A stretch of DNA of 38,377 bases from Paracoccus sp. (in: a-proteobacteria) (GCF_030538755.1 NZ_JAUNTJ010000025.1:1-38377); one strand, 5' to 3'. Shown: positions 1 to 7,834, numbered from the stretch's first letter. A program made the numbers and translations. Notes: generated from the sequence alone by a model not told the origin.

Positions 1-55
1 CAATCGTCCCGATGTTGACGTGCGGTTTCGTCCGTTCAAATTTTGCCTTTGCCAT
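1..55 (-). CDS. tuf: Elongation factor Tu, N-terminal fragment (cut by window edge)
   Basis: The reverse strand from the ATG at 55-53 reads MAKAKFERTKPHVNIGTI, the very conserved N-terminus of EF-Tu just before its first GTP-binding loop; the rest lies left of the window. EF-Tu is the GTPase that brings aminoacyl-tRNA to the ribosome. A Shine-Dalgarno AGGAGG lies at 66-61, five bases before the ATG, as expected for a highly expressed gene. The fragment is only 18 codons, but the match is specific. Alphaproteobacteria often carry two tuf copies; which one this is cannot be told from here. Confidence 0.93.
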   Translation of the reverse strand, partial: MAKAKFERTKPHVNIGTI

Positions 56-115
56 ATGGGCCTCCTGATCGCGGGGCGGCGTTGCGAAATGGCCCCGTTT
101 CTACGTCCGCCGCGA

Positions 116-142
116 TGTATAAGCACGGCAGGGAAAAATCAA
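116..142 (-). promoter_or_regulatory. Candidate sigma-70 promoter for tuf
   Basis: On the reverse strand TTGATT (142-137) is followed after 15 bases by TATACA (121-116). Transcription would start near 109, giving a leader of about 54 bases to the tuf ATG. The spacing is short for a sigma-70 promoter, so this is tentative. Confidence 0.3.
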
Positions 143-261
143 GGGCATGGACGGGCTTGCCGGGCGTGTCTGTGACGGGAACCGGAAAGCCGCGAAAGAC
201 GTTGCATATCCGGCTGATGCGGTGCCAATCTGGTGGCCGCAGGTGATCTTTGGAGGATGCC

Positions 262-1140
262 ATGAGCATGATGAAAACCCTTGCCCGCGTGGCCGCCGGT
301 GTGATGCTGGCGAAAGGGATCGGATCCGTGATGAAAAATGCCCAGCAGGGCGGCAGCACCACCGCATCCGGTCGTTCGCAGGGCGGGTTGCTGGACGATC
401 TGATCGGTGGCGTCACCGGGCGTCGTACCGGCAGCACCAGCGGCGGGACCAGCGGTGGCGGTCTGTCGGATATTCTGGGGCAGGTTCTGGGCGGTCAGAG
501 CGGCGGTGCCGGCACCGGGCGTCGCTATGGCGGGCCGAATTCTTCGGGTGCCAGCGGTGGTCTGGGGGGCATTCTTGACCAGTTGACCAGCAGCGCGCGT
601 GGCGGTGCGACCGCGCGCGGCAGCAGCGGTGGCGGCCTGGGCGATCTGCTGGGCGGCTTGCTGGGCGGCGCGGCGGGTGGCCTTGCGCAGAAAGGCTCGC
701 AGCAGCAGAACGACGCCAGCTTTGGCGAGCTGTTCAACGACGCCGTTGTGCGTCAGGACGAACCCGAGGTTGCGCCGACACCCGAACAGAACGCCGTGGC
801 GGCGCTGATGCTGCGGGCAATGATTCAGGCCGCCAAGGCCGATGGCAAGATCGACGACAACGAAAAGCAGCGCCTGACCGGGCAGTTGGGCGACATCGAC
901 GACGAGGAACGCCAGTTCATCCGCGACCAGATGGCCGCGCCCGTCGATGCCGCTGCCTTGGCGCGCGAGGTGCCCAAGGGGCTGGAGGCGCAGGTCTATG
1001 CCATGTCGCTGATGGCCATCGACTTTGACAGCAAGGCCGAGGCCGAATACCTGCACGCTCTGGCGGAGGGCATGGGGCTGAGCCGCGAGCAGGTGAACGA
1101 CATTCACCAGCAGATCGGCGTGCAGAACCTGTATGCCTGA
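262..1140 (+). CDS. Glycine-rich DUF533/TerB-like protein
   Basis: 292 residues from the ATG at 262, which has GGAGG at 252-256; an in-frame TTG at 250 is less likely because it precedes that Shine-Dalgarno. The N-terminus is a short hydrophobic stretch (TLARVAAGVML). Residues about 30-150 are Gly/Ser-rich and repeat a short hydrophobic block of type GG-L-x-D/G-I/L-L four times. From about residue 170 to the end comes an acidic helical domain (MIQAAKADGKIDDNEKQRL, later YAMSLMAIDFD) resembling DUF533 (YebE family), a relative of the TerB tellurite-resistance fold. Acidic TerB-like domains are proposed to bind metal or sit at the inner membrane; the role of this family is unknown. It appears to be monocistronic, with a GC hairpin just after the stop. 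Confidence 0.8.
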   Translation: MSMMKTLARVAAGVMLAKGIGSVMKNAQQGGSTTASGRSQGGLLDDLIGGVTGRRTGSTSGGTSGGGLSDILGQVLGGQSGGAGTGRRYGGPNSSGASGGLGGILDQLTSSARGGATARGSSGGGLGDLLGGLLGGAAGGLAQKGSQQQNDASFGELFNDAVVRQDEPEVAPTPEQNAVAALMLRAMIQAAKADGKIDDNEKQRLTGQLGDIDDEERQFIRDQMAAPVDAAALAREVPKGLEAQVYAMSLMAIDFDSKAEAEYLHALAEGMGLSREQVNDIHQQIGVQNLYA

Positions 1141-1147
1141 ACCGTGC

Positions 1148-1174
1148 CGCGGGGCGGAGTGTTTCCGCCCCGCG
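1148..1174 (+). terminator. GC hairpin after the DUF533 gene
   Basis: A perfect 11-bp stem (1148-1158 with 1164-1174) and a 5-base loop begin 8 bases after the stop codon. There is no U tract, so it may end transcription weakly or only protect the 3' end. Confidence 0.5.
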
Positions 1175-1300
1175 ACCGCCGGGTTCCGCCTGTGCGAACG
1201 AGTGTGTGAACGGGGCGGCATTGATGATTTCCGCCGGTTGTGTCAGGGTGCGGTCGCGGGCCGAGACCATCCAAACGACAGTCAAACCGGAGACCCCCCT

Positions 1301-1753
1301 ATGAAAAAGCTGATCCTTTCCGCTGTTCTGGCCGCCATGCCTGCGGTCGCCTTTGCCGATGATGCCAAAGAAGAAGCCATAGAGGCGCGTCAGGGCTATT
1401 TCCAGATGCTGGGCATCAATATGGGTGTGCTGTCGGGCATGGCCCGTGGCGAGATCGCCTATGACGAGGATGCCGCCTCGACCGCCGCAACGAACATTGA
1501 GGTTCTCAGCAATTATGCGCTTGCCGGGCTGTTCGTCGAAGGCAGTTCCAGCGATGACATGGACGATTCCCGCGCCCTGCCGGTAATCTGGAGCGACAGC
1601 GCCGATTTCGCCGTCAAATACGCCGCTTTGGGCGAAGCTGCTGCTGGCGCGGGCGAGGCCGTCAGGGGTGGTCAGGGTAACATCGGGCTGGTTCTTCAGG
1701 CGTTTGGCGGCACCTGCAAATCCTGCCACGACAAGTTCCGCAAACCGGAATGA
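1301..1753 (+). CDS. cycP: Cytochrome c' (class II c-type cytochrome)
   Basis: 150 residues. The ATG at 1301 has GGAG at 1289-1292; longer in-frame reading upstream is not gene-like. Residues 1-20 are a Sec signal peptide (MKKLILSAVLAAMPAVAFA), so the mature protein is periplasmic. The single haem site CKSCH (139-143) lies at the extreme C-terminus, as in cytochrome c', a four-helix-bundle protein with high-spin haem that binds NO and is linked to nitrosative stress defence in denitrifying relatives. The stop overlaps the start of the cytochrome b561 gene by 4 bases (ATGA), so the two are translationally coupled. That pairing suggests electron exchange between the membrane b-type cytochrome and this carrier; the coupling is inferred. 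Confidence 0.9.
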   Translation: MKKLILSAVLAAMPAVAFADDAKEEAIEARQGYFQMLGINMGVLSGMARGEIAYDEDAASTAATNIEVLSNYALAGLFVEGSSSDDMDDSRALPVIWSDSADFAVKYAALGEAAAGAGEAVRGGQGNIGLVLQAFGGTCKSCHDKFRKPE

Positions 1754-2346
1754 GCGGCGGGCAAACCAGCACCCAGCCGGAACGGGTGAAGCTGTGGGAC
1801 CCGCTGTTGCGCGGGTTCCACTGGATTCTGGCCGTTCTGGTGATCGCTGCATGGTGTCTGGGCAAATTCGGCCCGCTGAACATGTGGCTGCATTTCTGGC
1901 TGGGTTATACGATCATCGGGCTGGTGGCGTTTCGTCTGATCTGGGGCATCGTCGGGCCGAAACCGGCGCGCTTTACCAGCTTTGTGCGCGGGCCGGGCGC
2001 GATCATCGGCTATGCCCGGCACATGTTCGAACGCCGCCCCAGCTATTGGCCGGGGCATAACCCCTTGGGCGCGCTGTCGGTTCTGGCGCTGCTGGCGGTG
2101 CTGATCTGGCAGGTCGGCACCGGGCTGATCGCCGATCCCGATGATTACATCAACATCGGCCCGCTGGCGTCAGAGGTCAGCCGCGCGACCTCTCGCAAGG
2201 CTGTGGGCTGGCACCATCTGGGGGCCAATCTGATCCTGATTCTGGTCTTGCTGCATGTGGCGGTGATTATGTTCTATCGCTTTTGGAAGCGCGAGAACCT
2301 GATCCGGCCGATGCTGACCGGCTGGAAATGGGTGATCCGGCGATAA
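1750..2346 (+). CDS. Cytochrome b561 (bacterial, four-helix membrane protein)
   Basis: 198 residues with four hydrophobic helices, at about 23-37, 46-68, 97-115 and 155-177. Likely haem-ligand histidines sit in or next to helices: H24 (GFHWIL), H48 (WLHFWLGY), H155/H156 (GWHHLGAN) and H169 (LLHVAV), the usual pattern of the bacterial cytochrome b561 / Ni-hydrogenase b-subunit family. It is an inner-membrane diheme electron carrier that probably moves electrons between quinol and a periplasmic partner. The ATGA overlap with the cytochrome c' gene indicates one operon, and cytochrome c' is the obvious candidate partner. A GC hairpin follows the stop directly. Confidence 0.9.
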   Translation: MSGGQTSTQPERVKLWDPLLRGFHWILAVLVIAAWCLGKFGPLNMWLHFWLGYTIIGLVAFRLIWGIVGPKPARFTSFVRGPGAIIGYARHMFERRPSYWPGHNPLGALSVLALLAVLIWQVGTGLIADPDDYINIGPLASEVSRATSRKAVGWHHLGANLILILVLLHVAVIMFYRFWKRENLIRPMLTGWKWVIRR

Positions 2347-2354
2347 GCGTTGCA

Positions 2355-2375
2355 GCGGGGGCTTCGCGCCCCCGC
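2355..2375 (+). terminator. Hairpin after cytochrome b561
   Basis: Stem GCGGGGGC (2355-2362), loop TTCGC, stem GCCCCCGC (2368-2375). It has no T run but ends the cytochrome operon before an oppositely oriented gene. It also forms the left half of the composite repeat element described at 2384. Confidence 0.5.
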
Positions 2376-2383
2376 ACCCCCGC

Positions 2384-2405
2384 GGGATATTTGCAGACCA
2401 AAGAT
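2384..2405 (+). repeat. Dispersed intergenic repeat, copy A
   Basis: The stretch beginning GGGATATTT and ending CAGACCAAAGAT is found again, reversed and with one extra T, at 31946-31968. In both copies a GC-rich hairpin with a 5-6-bp G/C run lies on the same side, 9-22 bases away. Here it sits between the convergent cytochrome b561 and GIY-YIG genes. Confidence 0.8.
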
Positions 2406-2413
2406 GCCGCGCG

Positions 2414-3214
2414 TCAGAGGTTGTAATAGCGGACCGGGTTCTGGCCGTGGCGCATGTCGTCGGGCAGCCATTTGCCGCGCTTTCCGACGTAGTGTTGCCA
2501 GATGTCATCCGGGGCAAGCTCGCCCTTGAAGCCAAGGCGGTGCGTGGCGGGCGGTGTAAAGCGGGGCGGCGGAAAGTGTTCCGGCGTTGCTGGCAGCCAT
2601 TGTTTCGGCACGAAGACGCCCCGCACGATGCCATGGATCACAGCAAGAACAAAATCGGCCTGTTCAGCCCGCCATTGGGCGATTTTCCATGCATAGCGCA
2701 CCCGGTCCAGTAGTTGCTGATTGTTGTCGTGCTCCATCGAGTTGATGTTAATCAGCACCAGCCGGTCGCCGGGGCGCGGTTCGCATTTCGGCAGGGCGTA
2801 TTTGTCGATGATTTCTTGCGCGTGCATCGGGCCGCGATCATTACTGTGATGACCGGCAGCGATATTTGACAGGCCGGGAAGGGCGTCTATGATGGCTGCT
2901 TCCACCTCATAAGCGGTCCTGGCGTCTTCTATTCCGTGCCGGTGAATGATGTGGATCACGGGAAGGCCGACGCGGCGGATGTCGCGGATACGGGAGATTT
3001 TCAGGTTTTCAGCGTCATCGCTGTTTTCCTGTTCGCTGTCATCCGTTCTGATCTGATCGGCGTCAAGGCCCGCTGCGTGTTGAAAGACACGATTGCCTTT
3101 GCCTTTGCCGACATAAAAGGTTTCGCCATTGCGGGGGTCGATCAGGCGATAGACGTAAAACTTCAGTTTTTCGCTGACACCGGCGGGGAAGCCGGTTACG
3201 TCTTCATTCTTCAT
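2414..3214 (-). CDS. GIY-YIG domain protein (COG3680-like)
   Basis: 266 residues. The N-terminal 100 residues carry a GIY-YIG fold: FYVYRLIDPRNG gives the first strand motif, ETFYVGKGKGNRVFQH the second (YVG with the following Lys/Arg), and the Glu of YEVEAAIIDALPG (about 110) fits the metal-binding acid. The remaining 150 residues resemble no domain I can name, though they contain Trp-rich segments (KIAQWRAEQADFVLAVIHG). The family cuts DNA or RNA in homing enzymes, UvrC and repair nucleases; the cellular job of this subtype is not known to me. Third codon positions are less GC-biased than in parC, which may indicate transfer. It starts 25 bases after parC on the same strand. The start at 3214 is chosen by GGAG at 3226-3223, 8 bases upstream. 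Confidence 0.78.
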   Translation of the reverse strand: MKNEDVTGFPAGVSEKLKFYVYRLIDPRNGETFYVGKGKGNRVFQHAAGLDADQIRTDDSEQENSDDAENLKISRIRDIRRVGLPVIHIIHRHGIEDARTAYEVEAAIIDALPGLSNIAAGHHSNDRGPMHAQEIIDKYALPKCEPRPGDRLVLININSMEHDNNQQLLDRVRYAWKIAQWRAEQADFVLAVIHGIVRGVFVPKQWLPATPEHFPPPRFTPPATHRLGFKGELAPDDIWQHYVGKRGKWLPDDMRHGQNPVRYYNL

Positions 3215-3221
3215 TCTTCAT
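3201..3221 (-). repeat. Three perfect ATGAAGA heptamers at the GIY-YIG start
   Basis: On the reverse strand the 21 bases are three identical ATGAAGA units. Because 7 is not a multiple of 3, each ATG is in a different frame. The first (3221) stops after 5 codons, the middle (3214) opens the full gene, and the third (3207) stops after 3 codons. Only the middle one has optimal Shine-Dalgarno spacing. Confidence 0.85.
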
Positions 3222-3239
3222 TCTCCAGTTAGCATCATC

Positions 3240-5483
3240 TTACCCAAACCGATTATCCCTCGGGAAGCCGCGCGGGGCCATGCGGCCTGCGCTGGCGCGT
3301 TTGCCCAGCCATTCGGTCAGGTCGGGTTCCGTGCGGGTTTTGCCGCCGCCCATGGGCCAGCTTAGCCCTTGGGCCAGCGTCAGAAAGCGGGCGTCGGACA
3401 GGGTGTCGCCGGCCAGCAGCCCGCCGCCGCTGGCGTATTTTTGCAGGCGCACGCCTTTGCCGCGGCCCATTTCGGGCAGGTCGGTCAGCGGGAAGATCAG
3501 CAGCTTGCGGTTGGTGCCGATGACCGCGATGTGATCGCCGTGGACGGGACGGCATAGCAGCGCCTCGCCGTTCAGCACCTGTTTGCCGGTTTTCGTCTGC
3601 GCCAGAATGTCGGCGGCACCGACGATGAAGCCGTCGCCCGCGCGCGAGGCGACCAGGTATTTTTCGCCCTCGCGCCAGGGGAACAGGGCGATGATGTCGG
3701 CTTCGTTCGGCAGGTCGATCATCAGCCGCAGCGGTTCGCCAAGGCCGCGTCCGCCGGGCAGGTTATGCGCGGGCAGGGTGTAAAAGCGCCCGTTCGAGGC
3801 GAACAGCATCAGCTTGTCGGTGGTTTCGGCGTGCAGCGCCAGCAAGGGGCCGTCGCCGTCGCGGAACTTCATCTCGGCGTCCAGCGGCTGATGGCCCTTC
3901 ATCGCCCGTATCCAGCCCATTTTGGACAGGATCACCGTCAGCGGCTCGCGCTCGATCATGGCGTCGAGGTCGAGGGGCTGGACGTCTTCGGCCTCGGTGA
4001 TTTCGGTGCGGCGCTGACCGGCGGGGTGGGATTTGCCGAACTTGCTGCGAACGTCCTTCAACTCGTCGGTGATGCGGCCCCATTGCGCGGCGTCGTCGGC
4101 CAGCATGGCGGTCAGCGCATCGCGTTCGGCGATCAGGCTGTCGCGTTCGGCGCGCAGCTCGATTTCTTCGAGCTTGCGCAGCGCGCGCAGGCGCATGTTC
4201 AGGATCGCCTCGACCTGGGTATCCGACAGGCCGAATTCGGCGATCATCACCGCCTTGGGGTCGTCCTCATAGCGGATGATCTCGATCACGCGATCAAGGT
4301 TCAGATAGGCGATCAGATAGCCTTCCAGCACTTCGAGCCGGGCGGCGATCCTGTCCAGCCGGTGCTGCGAGCGGCGGATCAGCACCTCGCGCCGGTGGTC
4401 CAGAAAGGCGCGCAGCACCTCGCGCAGGGAACAGACGCGGGGCACGCGGCCGTCGATCAGCACGTTCATATTCAGGCTGAAGCGGATTTCCAGATCCGAG
4501 ACCCGGAACAGCGCCGCCATCATCTGCGCGGCGTCCACGCTGCGGGTGCGCGGTTCCAGAACGATGCGGATGTCATCTGCCGATTCGTCGCGCACATCGG
4601 CCAGAATCGGCACCTTGCGGGTCTGGATCAGTTCGGCCAAGCGTTCGATCAGGCGGGATTTCTGCACCTGATAGGGAATTTCGGTGACGACGATCTGCCA
4701 CTGGCCGCGGCCCAGATCCTCGACCTGCCAGCGGGCGCGCAGGCGGAACGCGCCGCGCCCGGTGCGATAGCTGTCGGCGATCGACTGCCGCGTTTCGACC
4801 AGCACGCCGCCGGTGGGGAAGTCTGGTCCCTGGATGATCCCGGCCAGCGTATCGTCGCGCGCGTCGGGGGTTTTTATCAGATGCAGGCAGGCGTCGATGA
4901 CTTCGTGCAGGTTATGCGGCGGGATGTTGGTGGCCATCCCCACGGCGATGCCGGATGCGCCGTTGCACAGCAGGTTGGGAAAGGCGGCGGGCAGCACCAC
5001 GGGTTCGGTCAGCGTGCCGTCATAATTGGGGCGGAAATCGACGGCGTTTTCGGCCAGACCCTCTAGCAGCGCCTCGGACGGTTCGGCCATCCGCGCCTCG
5101 GTATAGCGGCTGGCGGCGGGGTTGTCGCCGTCGATATTGCCGAAATTGCCCTGACCATCGACCAGCGGGTAACGCATGGCGAAATCCTGGGCCAGCCGTG
5201 CCATGGCGTCATAGATCGCCGCATCGCCATGCGGGTGATAGTTGCCCATCACATCGCCGGTAATCTTGGCCGATTTGCGAAAGGCGCCAGTTGGCGACAG
5301 CCGCAATTCGCGCATGGCATACAGGATGCGGCGATGCACCGGCTTTAACCCGTCACGGGCGTCGGGCAGGGCGCGGTGCATGATCGTGGACAGCGCATAG
5401 GTCAGATACCGTTCGCCAATGGCGCGGCCAAGCGGTTCGGGGACGGTGTTCTGATCGTGATCCGGGGCGGGTTCGTCTGACAT
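3240..5483 (-). CDS. parC: DNA topoisomerase IV subunit A
   Basis: 747 residues from ATG 5483 ([11 protein letters not shown]). An in-frame ATG at 5531 is rejected because it overlaps a perfect -10 box and gives an atypical N-terminus. ParC is the breakage-reunion subunit that, with ParE, decatenates replicated chromosomes. The winged-helix tower region is typical ([20 protein letters not shown]), the catalytic tyrosine is Y127 in SRYTEARM, and the C-terminal half has the long coiled-coil/DNA gate and degenerate beta-pinwheel blades. It is ParC, not GyrA, because the C-terminus is short and lacks the GyrA box. In the quinolone-resistance region [12 protein letters not shown], alanine (A88) occupies the place of the usual drug-contacting serine. 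The adjacent GIY-YIG gene may be cotranscribed. Confidence 0.95.
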   Translation of the reverse strand: MSDEPAPDHDQNTVPEPLGRAIGERYLTYALSTIMHRALPDARDGLKPVHRRILYAMRELRLSPTGAFRKSAKITGDVMGNYHPHGDAAIYDAMARLAQDFAMRYPLVDGQGNFGNIDGDNPAASRYTEARMAEPSEALLEGLAENAVDFRPNYDGTLTEPVVLPAAFPNLLCNGASGIAVGMATNIPPHNLHEVIDACLHLIKTPDARDDTLAGIIQGPDFPTGGVLVETRQSIADSYRTGRGAFRLRARWQVEDLGRGQWQIVVTEIPYQVQKSRLIERLAELIQTRKVPILADVRDESADDIRIVLEPRTRSVDAAQMMAALFRVSDLEIRFSLNMNVLIDGRVPRVCSLREVLRAFLDHRREVLIRRSQHRLDRIAARLEVLEGYLIAYLNLDRVIEIIRYEDDPKAVMIAEFGLSDTQVEAILNMRLRALRKLEEIELRAERDSLIAERDALTAMLADDAAQWGRITDELKDVRSKFGKSHPAGQRRTEITEAEDVQPLDLDAMIEREPLTVILSKMGWIRAMKGHQPLDAEMKFRDGDGPLLALHAETTDKLMLFASNGRFYTLPAHNLPGGRGLGEPLRLMIDLPNEADIIALFPWREGEKYLVASRAGDGFIVGAADILAQTKTGKQVLNGEALLCRPVHGDHIAVIGTNRKLLIFPLTDLPEMGRGKGVRLQKYASGGGLLAGDTLSDARFLTLAQGLSWPMGGGKTRTEPDLTEWLGKRASAGRMAPRGFPRDNRFG

Positions 5484-5528
5484 GGGTGTTTGGATAGGCC
5501 GCACCTGCTTTGCGGTCCAGCGCAAAAT

Positions 5529-5538
5529 CATTATAATG
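5529..5538. promoter_or_regulatory. Palindromic -10 box between parC and the SH3 gene
   Basis: CATTATAATG is its own reverse complement and supplies a perfect TATAAT on both strands (5532-5537 forward, 5535-5530 reverse). Forward, TTGCGG at 5510-5515 sits 16 bases upstream as a weak -35, with a start near 5544 and a leader of about 120 bases to the SH3 gene. Reverse, the start would be near 5523, 40 bases before parC, without a recognisable -35. Confidence 0.6.
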
Positions 5539-5666
5539 CCCCTGCCGGTCAGCGGCTGGCGGGATAAAACGCACCGTCACGTTAAGCAAGGGGAGCGCCG
5601 GGGCTGGACCTGTGTTGTTTCTGGCGATAGCGGCAAAACACATACACCAAGTTGTGACCCTGAACG

Positions 5667-6167
5667 ATGATTCGACTGACGATCCTGACCATTGCGGTTC
5701 TGTTTGCCGTGCTGACCATCTGGGGCGACCCCGGTGCCCGTCAGCGCGAGGTGGCCGATACCGGACAGCCGCCGATGGTTGTCCCTGCCGCTGAAACCAG
5801 CCTGATCGACGCGCTGACGCCTGCACAGCGGCCCGAACTGATCCGCGTCACCGAACAGACGCCGCAGCGGGTCAACCCCTATCCCGGCCCCGCGCTGCGG
5901 CCTTCGCCGGAATATCAGTCGCAGGCGCAGGCCGCCGTTGCCGATCTGGCCGTGCCCGACGGGGCCGAGGTGATGTATGTCACCGGCAACCGGGTGAATT
6001 TCCGCGCCGGGCCGTCCACCAATGATGCGGTGGTCGGTGCGCTGACGCGGGGGACGCCGGTGCAGGTGCTTGGCCCCCGGTCGGGCAATTGGGTGCAGAT
6101 CCGCGATGCGCAGGGACGTAACGGCTATATGTCCGGCGATTTCCTGTCCTCCGATCGGGCGCGCTGA
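5667..6167 (+). CDS. Exported SH3b-domain protein
   Basis: 166 residues. Residues 1-20 form a hydrophobic signal or anchor (MIRLTILTIAVLFAVLTIWG); 25-95 is a proline-rich linker with no fold I recognise. From about 100 to the end is a bacterial SH3 (SH3_3) domain: VTGNRVNFRAGPSTNDAVVG, then GTPVQVLGPRSGNWVQIR and GYMSGDFL. Such domains bind peptidoglycan or cell-wall peptides, so a periplasmic envelope role is likely; there is no catalytic domain. No clear Shine-Dalgarno precedes the ATG. The next gene (SDR) starts 3 bases after its stop. Confidence 0.82.
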   Translation: MIRLTILTIAVLFAVLTIWGDPGARQREVADTGQPPMVVPAAETSLIDALTPAQRPELIRVTEQTPQRVNPYPGPALRPSPEYQSQAQAAVADLAVPDGAEVMYVTGNRVNFRAGPSTNDAVVGALTRGTPVQVLGPRSGNWVQIRDAQGRNGYMSGDFLSSDRAR

Positions 6168-6170
6168 CCC

Positions 6171-6992
6171 ATGGCCCGGCGCGTTCTGATTACCGGCTGC
6201 TCATCCGGCATCGGCCTTGATGCCGCGCGGCATATGCAGGCGCGGGGCTGGCAGGTCGTGGCCACCTGCCGCCGCGAGCAAGACCTTGCCGCCCGCCACG
6301 CCGAGGGGATGGAGGCGGTTCACCTGGAACTGTCCGACGAAGCCAGCGTTGCCGAATGTGTGCGGCAGGTGCTGGCGGCTGGCCCGCTGGACGGGGTGGT
6401 GAACAATGCCGCCTTCGCGCTGCCCGGCGCGTTAGAGGATCTGCCGCGCGCGGGCCTGCGCTCGATCTTCGAGGCGAACCTGTTCGGCACCCATGACCTG
6501 ACCTGCCGCCTGATCCCGCATTTCCGCGAACGCGGTGCGGGGCGGATCGTGAATGTGTCCTCGGTTCTGGGGCTGGTCGGGCTGCACTGGCGCGGGGCCT
6601 ATGTGGCCAGCAAATTCGCGCTGGAGGGGATGACCGATGTGCTGCGGATGGAAATGTCCGACACGCCGGTCAAGGTGGTTCTGATCGAACCCGGCCCGAT
6701 CACCAGCCGCATCCGCGTCAACTCGATCCCGCATTTCGAACGCTGGATCGACTGGGAAAACAGCGCCCGCGTCGAACAATACCGCAGCCTGCTGACCAAG
6801 CGCCTTTACCAGCCCTCGGGCAAGGACCGCTTTGAACTGCCGCCCGAGGCGGTCAGCCGCCGCATCGCGCTGGCGCTGGAATCGGCCACCCCGGCGGCGC
6901 GCTATTATGTGACGACCGCCACATGGCTGTCGGGGATTGGGCGGCGCGTGCTGCCGACCCGCGCACTGGACTGGTTCGCCGCGCGCAGCTAA
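6171..6992 (+). CDS. Short-chain dehydrogenase/reductase (SDR)
   Basis: 273 residues, classical SDR length. The Rossmann nucleotide loop is TGCSSGIG (8-15), NNAAF at 78-82 matches the NNAG element, and the catalytic residues are S131 (NVSSVLG), Y144 and K148 (YVASK). R34 and R35 (ATCRRE) after the second strand suggest NADP(H) preference; that part is inference. The substrate cannot be told: the closest general resemblance is to the SDRs acting on steroids, retinol or long acyl chains annotated in many Rhodobacteraceae. It follows the SH3 gene by 3 bases and precedes the HIG1 gene by 25, so the run 5667-7793 may be one transcript. Confidence 0.87.
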   Translation: MARRVLITGCSSGIGLDAARHMQARGWQVVATCRREQDLAARHAEGMEAVHLELSDEASVAECVRQVLAAGPLDGVVNNAAFALPGALEDLPRAGLRSIFEANLFGTHDLTCRLIPHFRERGAGRIVNVSSVLGLVGLHWRGAYVASKFALEGMTDVLRMEMSDTPVKVVLIEPGPITSRIRVNSIPHFERWIDWENSARVEQYRSLLTKRLYQPSGKDRFELPPEAVSRRIALALESATPAARYYVTTATWLSGIGRRVLPTRALDWFAARS

Positions 6993-7017
6993 CCTGCCTG
7001 TCGAAAGGCGGTGCCGG

Positions 7018-7215
7018 ATGAGCGATAATCCTCTGTTTCTGCTGGCCATACTGGCCGCGGCCGGTGTTTTGGTGATTCTGGTGGCCGGGGTCGGCGGCTT
7101 TGCCCGGAATGGCGACTTTAACCGGCGCAATTCCAACCGGCTGATGCGGTGGCGGATCATCGTGCAGGCGGTGGCCTTTGCGCTGATGATGCTGTTTTTG
7201 TGGCTCAGGGGCTGA
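7018..7215 (+). CDS. HIG1-domain twin-transmembrane small protein
   Basis: 65 residues with two predicted helices (about 5-25 and 46-63) joined by a basic loop. The loop FNRRNSNRLMRWRIIVQAVA carries the HIG1_N signature (SN-x-LMR-x-R-x3-Q). In mitochondria HIG1 proteins (Rcf1, HIGD1A) associate with cytochrome c oxidase and the bc1 complex. The bacterial homologues are small inner-membrane proteins of Alphaproteobacteria with uncertain function. The start at 7018 is preceded by AAAGGCGG. The adenosyltransferase gene begins 5 bases after its stop, so they are coexpressed. Confidence 0.8.
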   Translation: MSDNPLFLLAILAAAGVLVILVAGVGGFARNGDFNRRNSNRLMRWRIIVQAVAFALMMLFLWLRG

Positions 7216-7220
7216 TCGCG

Positions 7221-7793
7221 ATGGTTGTGCTGAACAAGATCTATACCCGGACAGGCGACGGCGGCGATACGGCGCTGTCGGATGGCAGCCGCGTGGCCAA
7301 GCACGATCCGCGCGTCGAAGCCTATGGCACCGTGGACGAGCTGAACGCCACGCTGGGCCTGTGCCGCCTGCACGCCACGGATGAAATGGCGCAGCGGCTG
7401 TCGGTGATCCAGAACGATCTGTTCGATCTGGGCGCCGACCTGTCGCGCCCCGATATGGCCGCCGATGCCGATGCGCCCTATCCGGTGCTGCGCATCGTTC
7501 AGGCGCAGGTGGACCGGCTGGAAACGGAAATCGACACGATGAACGCGGCCCTGTCGCCGCTGCGCAGTTTCGTGCTGCCCGGCGGCTCGGCGCTGTCGGC
7601 GCATCTGCATCTGTCGCGCACCGTCTGCCGCCGGGCCGAGCGTCGCGCCACCGAACTGTCCGCGCAGGCCGATGCCAACCCCGCCGCCGTCCGCTATCTG
7701 AACCGCTTGTCCGACTGGCTGTTCGTGGCCAGCCGGGTGGCAAACGATCAGGGCGCGGGCGATGTGCTGTGGGTGCCCGGTGCCTCGCGCTGA
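7221..7793 (+). CDS. PduO-type ATP:cob(I)alamin adenosyltransferase
   Basis: 190 residues from ATG 7221; longer in-frame reading runs back into the HIG1 gene. The ATP loop is TRTGDGGDTAL (9-19). Other family markers are VDELNATLG (about 37-45), a central DLSRPD segment and the C-terminal RRAERR...NRLSDWLFVASR, in which the Arg and Asn contact ATP and the corrinoid. It transfers the adenosyl group from ATP to cob(I)alamin, making coenzyme B12 for enzymes such as methylmalonyl-CoA mutase. No B12 biosynthesis gene or B12-dependent enzyme is adjacent in this window, so its client is unknown. It sits in a HIG1 - adenosyltransferase - etfBA order. Confidence 0.92.
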   Translation: MVVLNKIYTRTGDGGDTALSDGSRVAKHDPRVEAYGTVDELNATLGLCRLHATDEMAQRLSVIQNDLFDLGADLSRPDMAADADAPYPVLRIVQAQVDRLETEIDTMNAALSPLRSFVLPGGSALSAHLHLSRTVCRRAERRATELSAQADANPAAVRYLNRLSDWLFVASRVANDQGAGDVLWVPGASR

Positions 7794-7834
7794 CGGAACG
7801 CGGCGTTGCAGCGCCATATGTCGTCGTTTTTGCG

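Noticed and set aside
1201-1300. FNR or NO-regulator box upstream of cytochrome c'
   Set aside because: TTGATGATTT near 1221 has no matching ATCAA half at the right distance.
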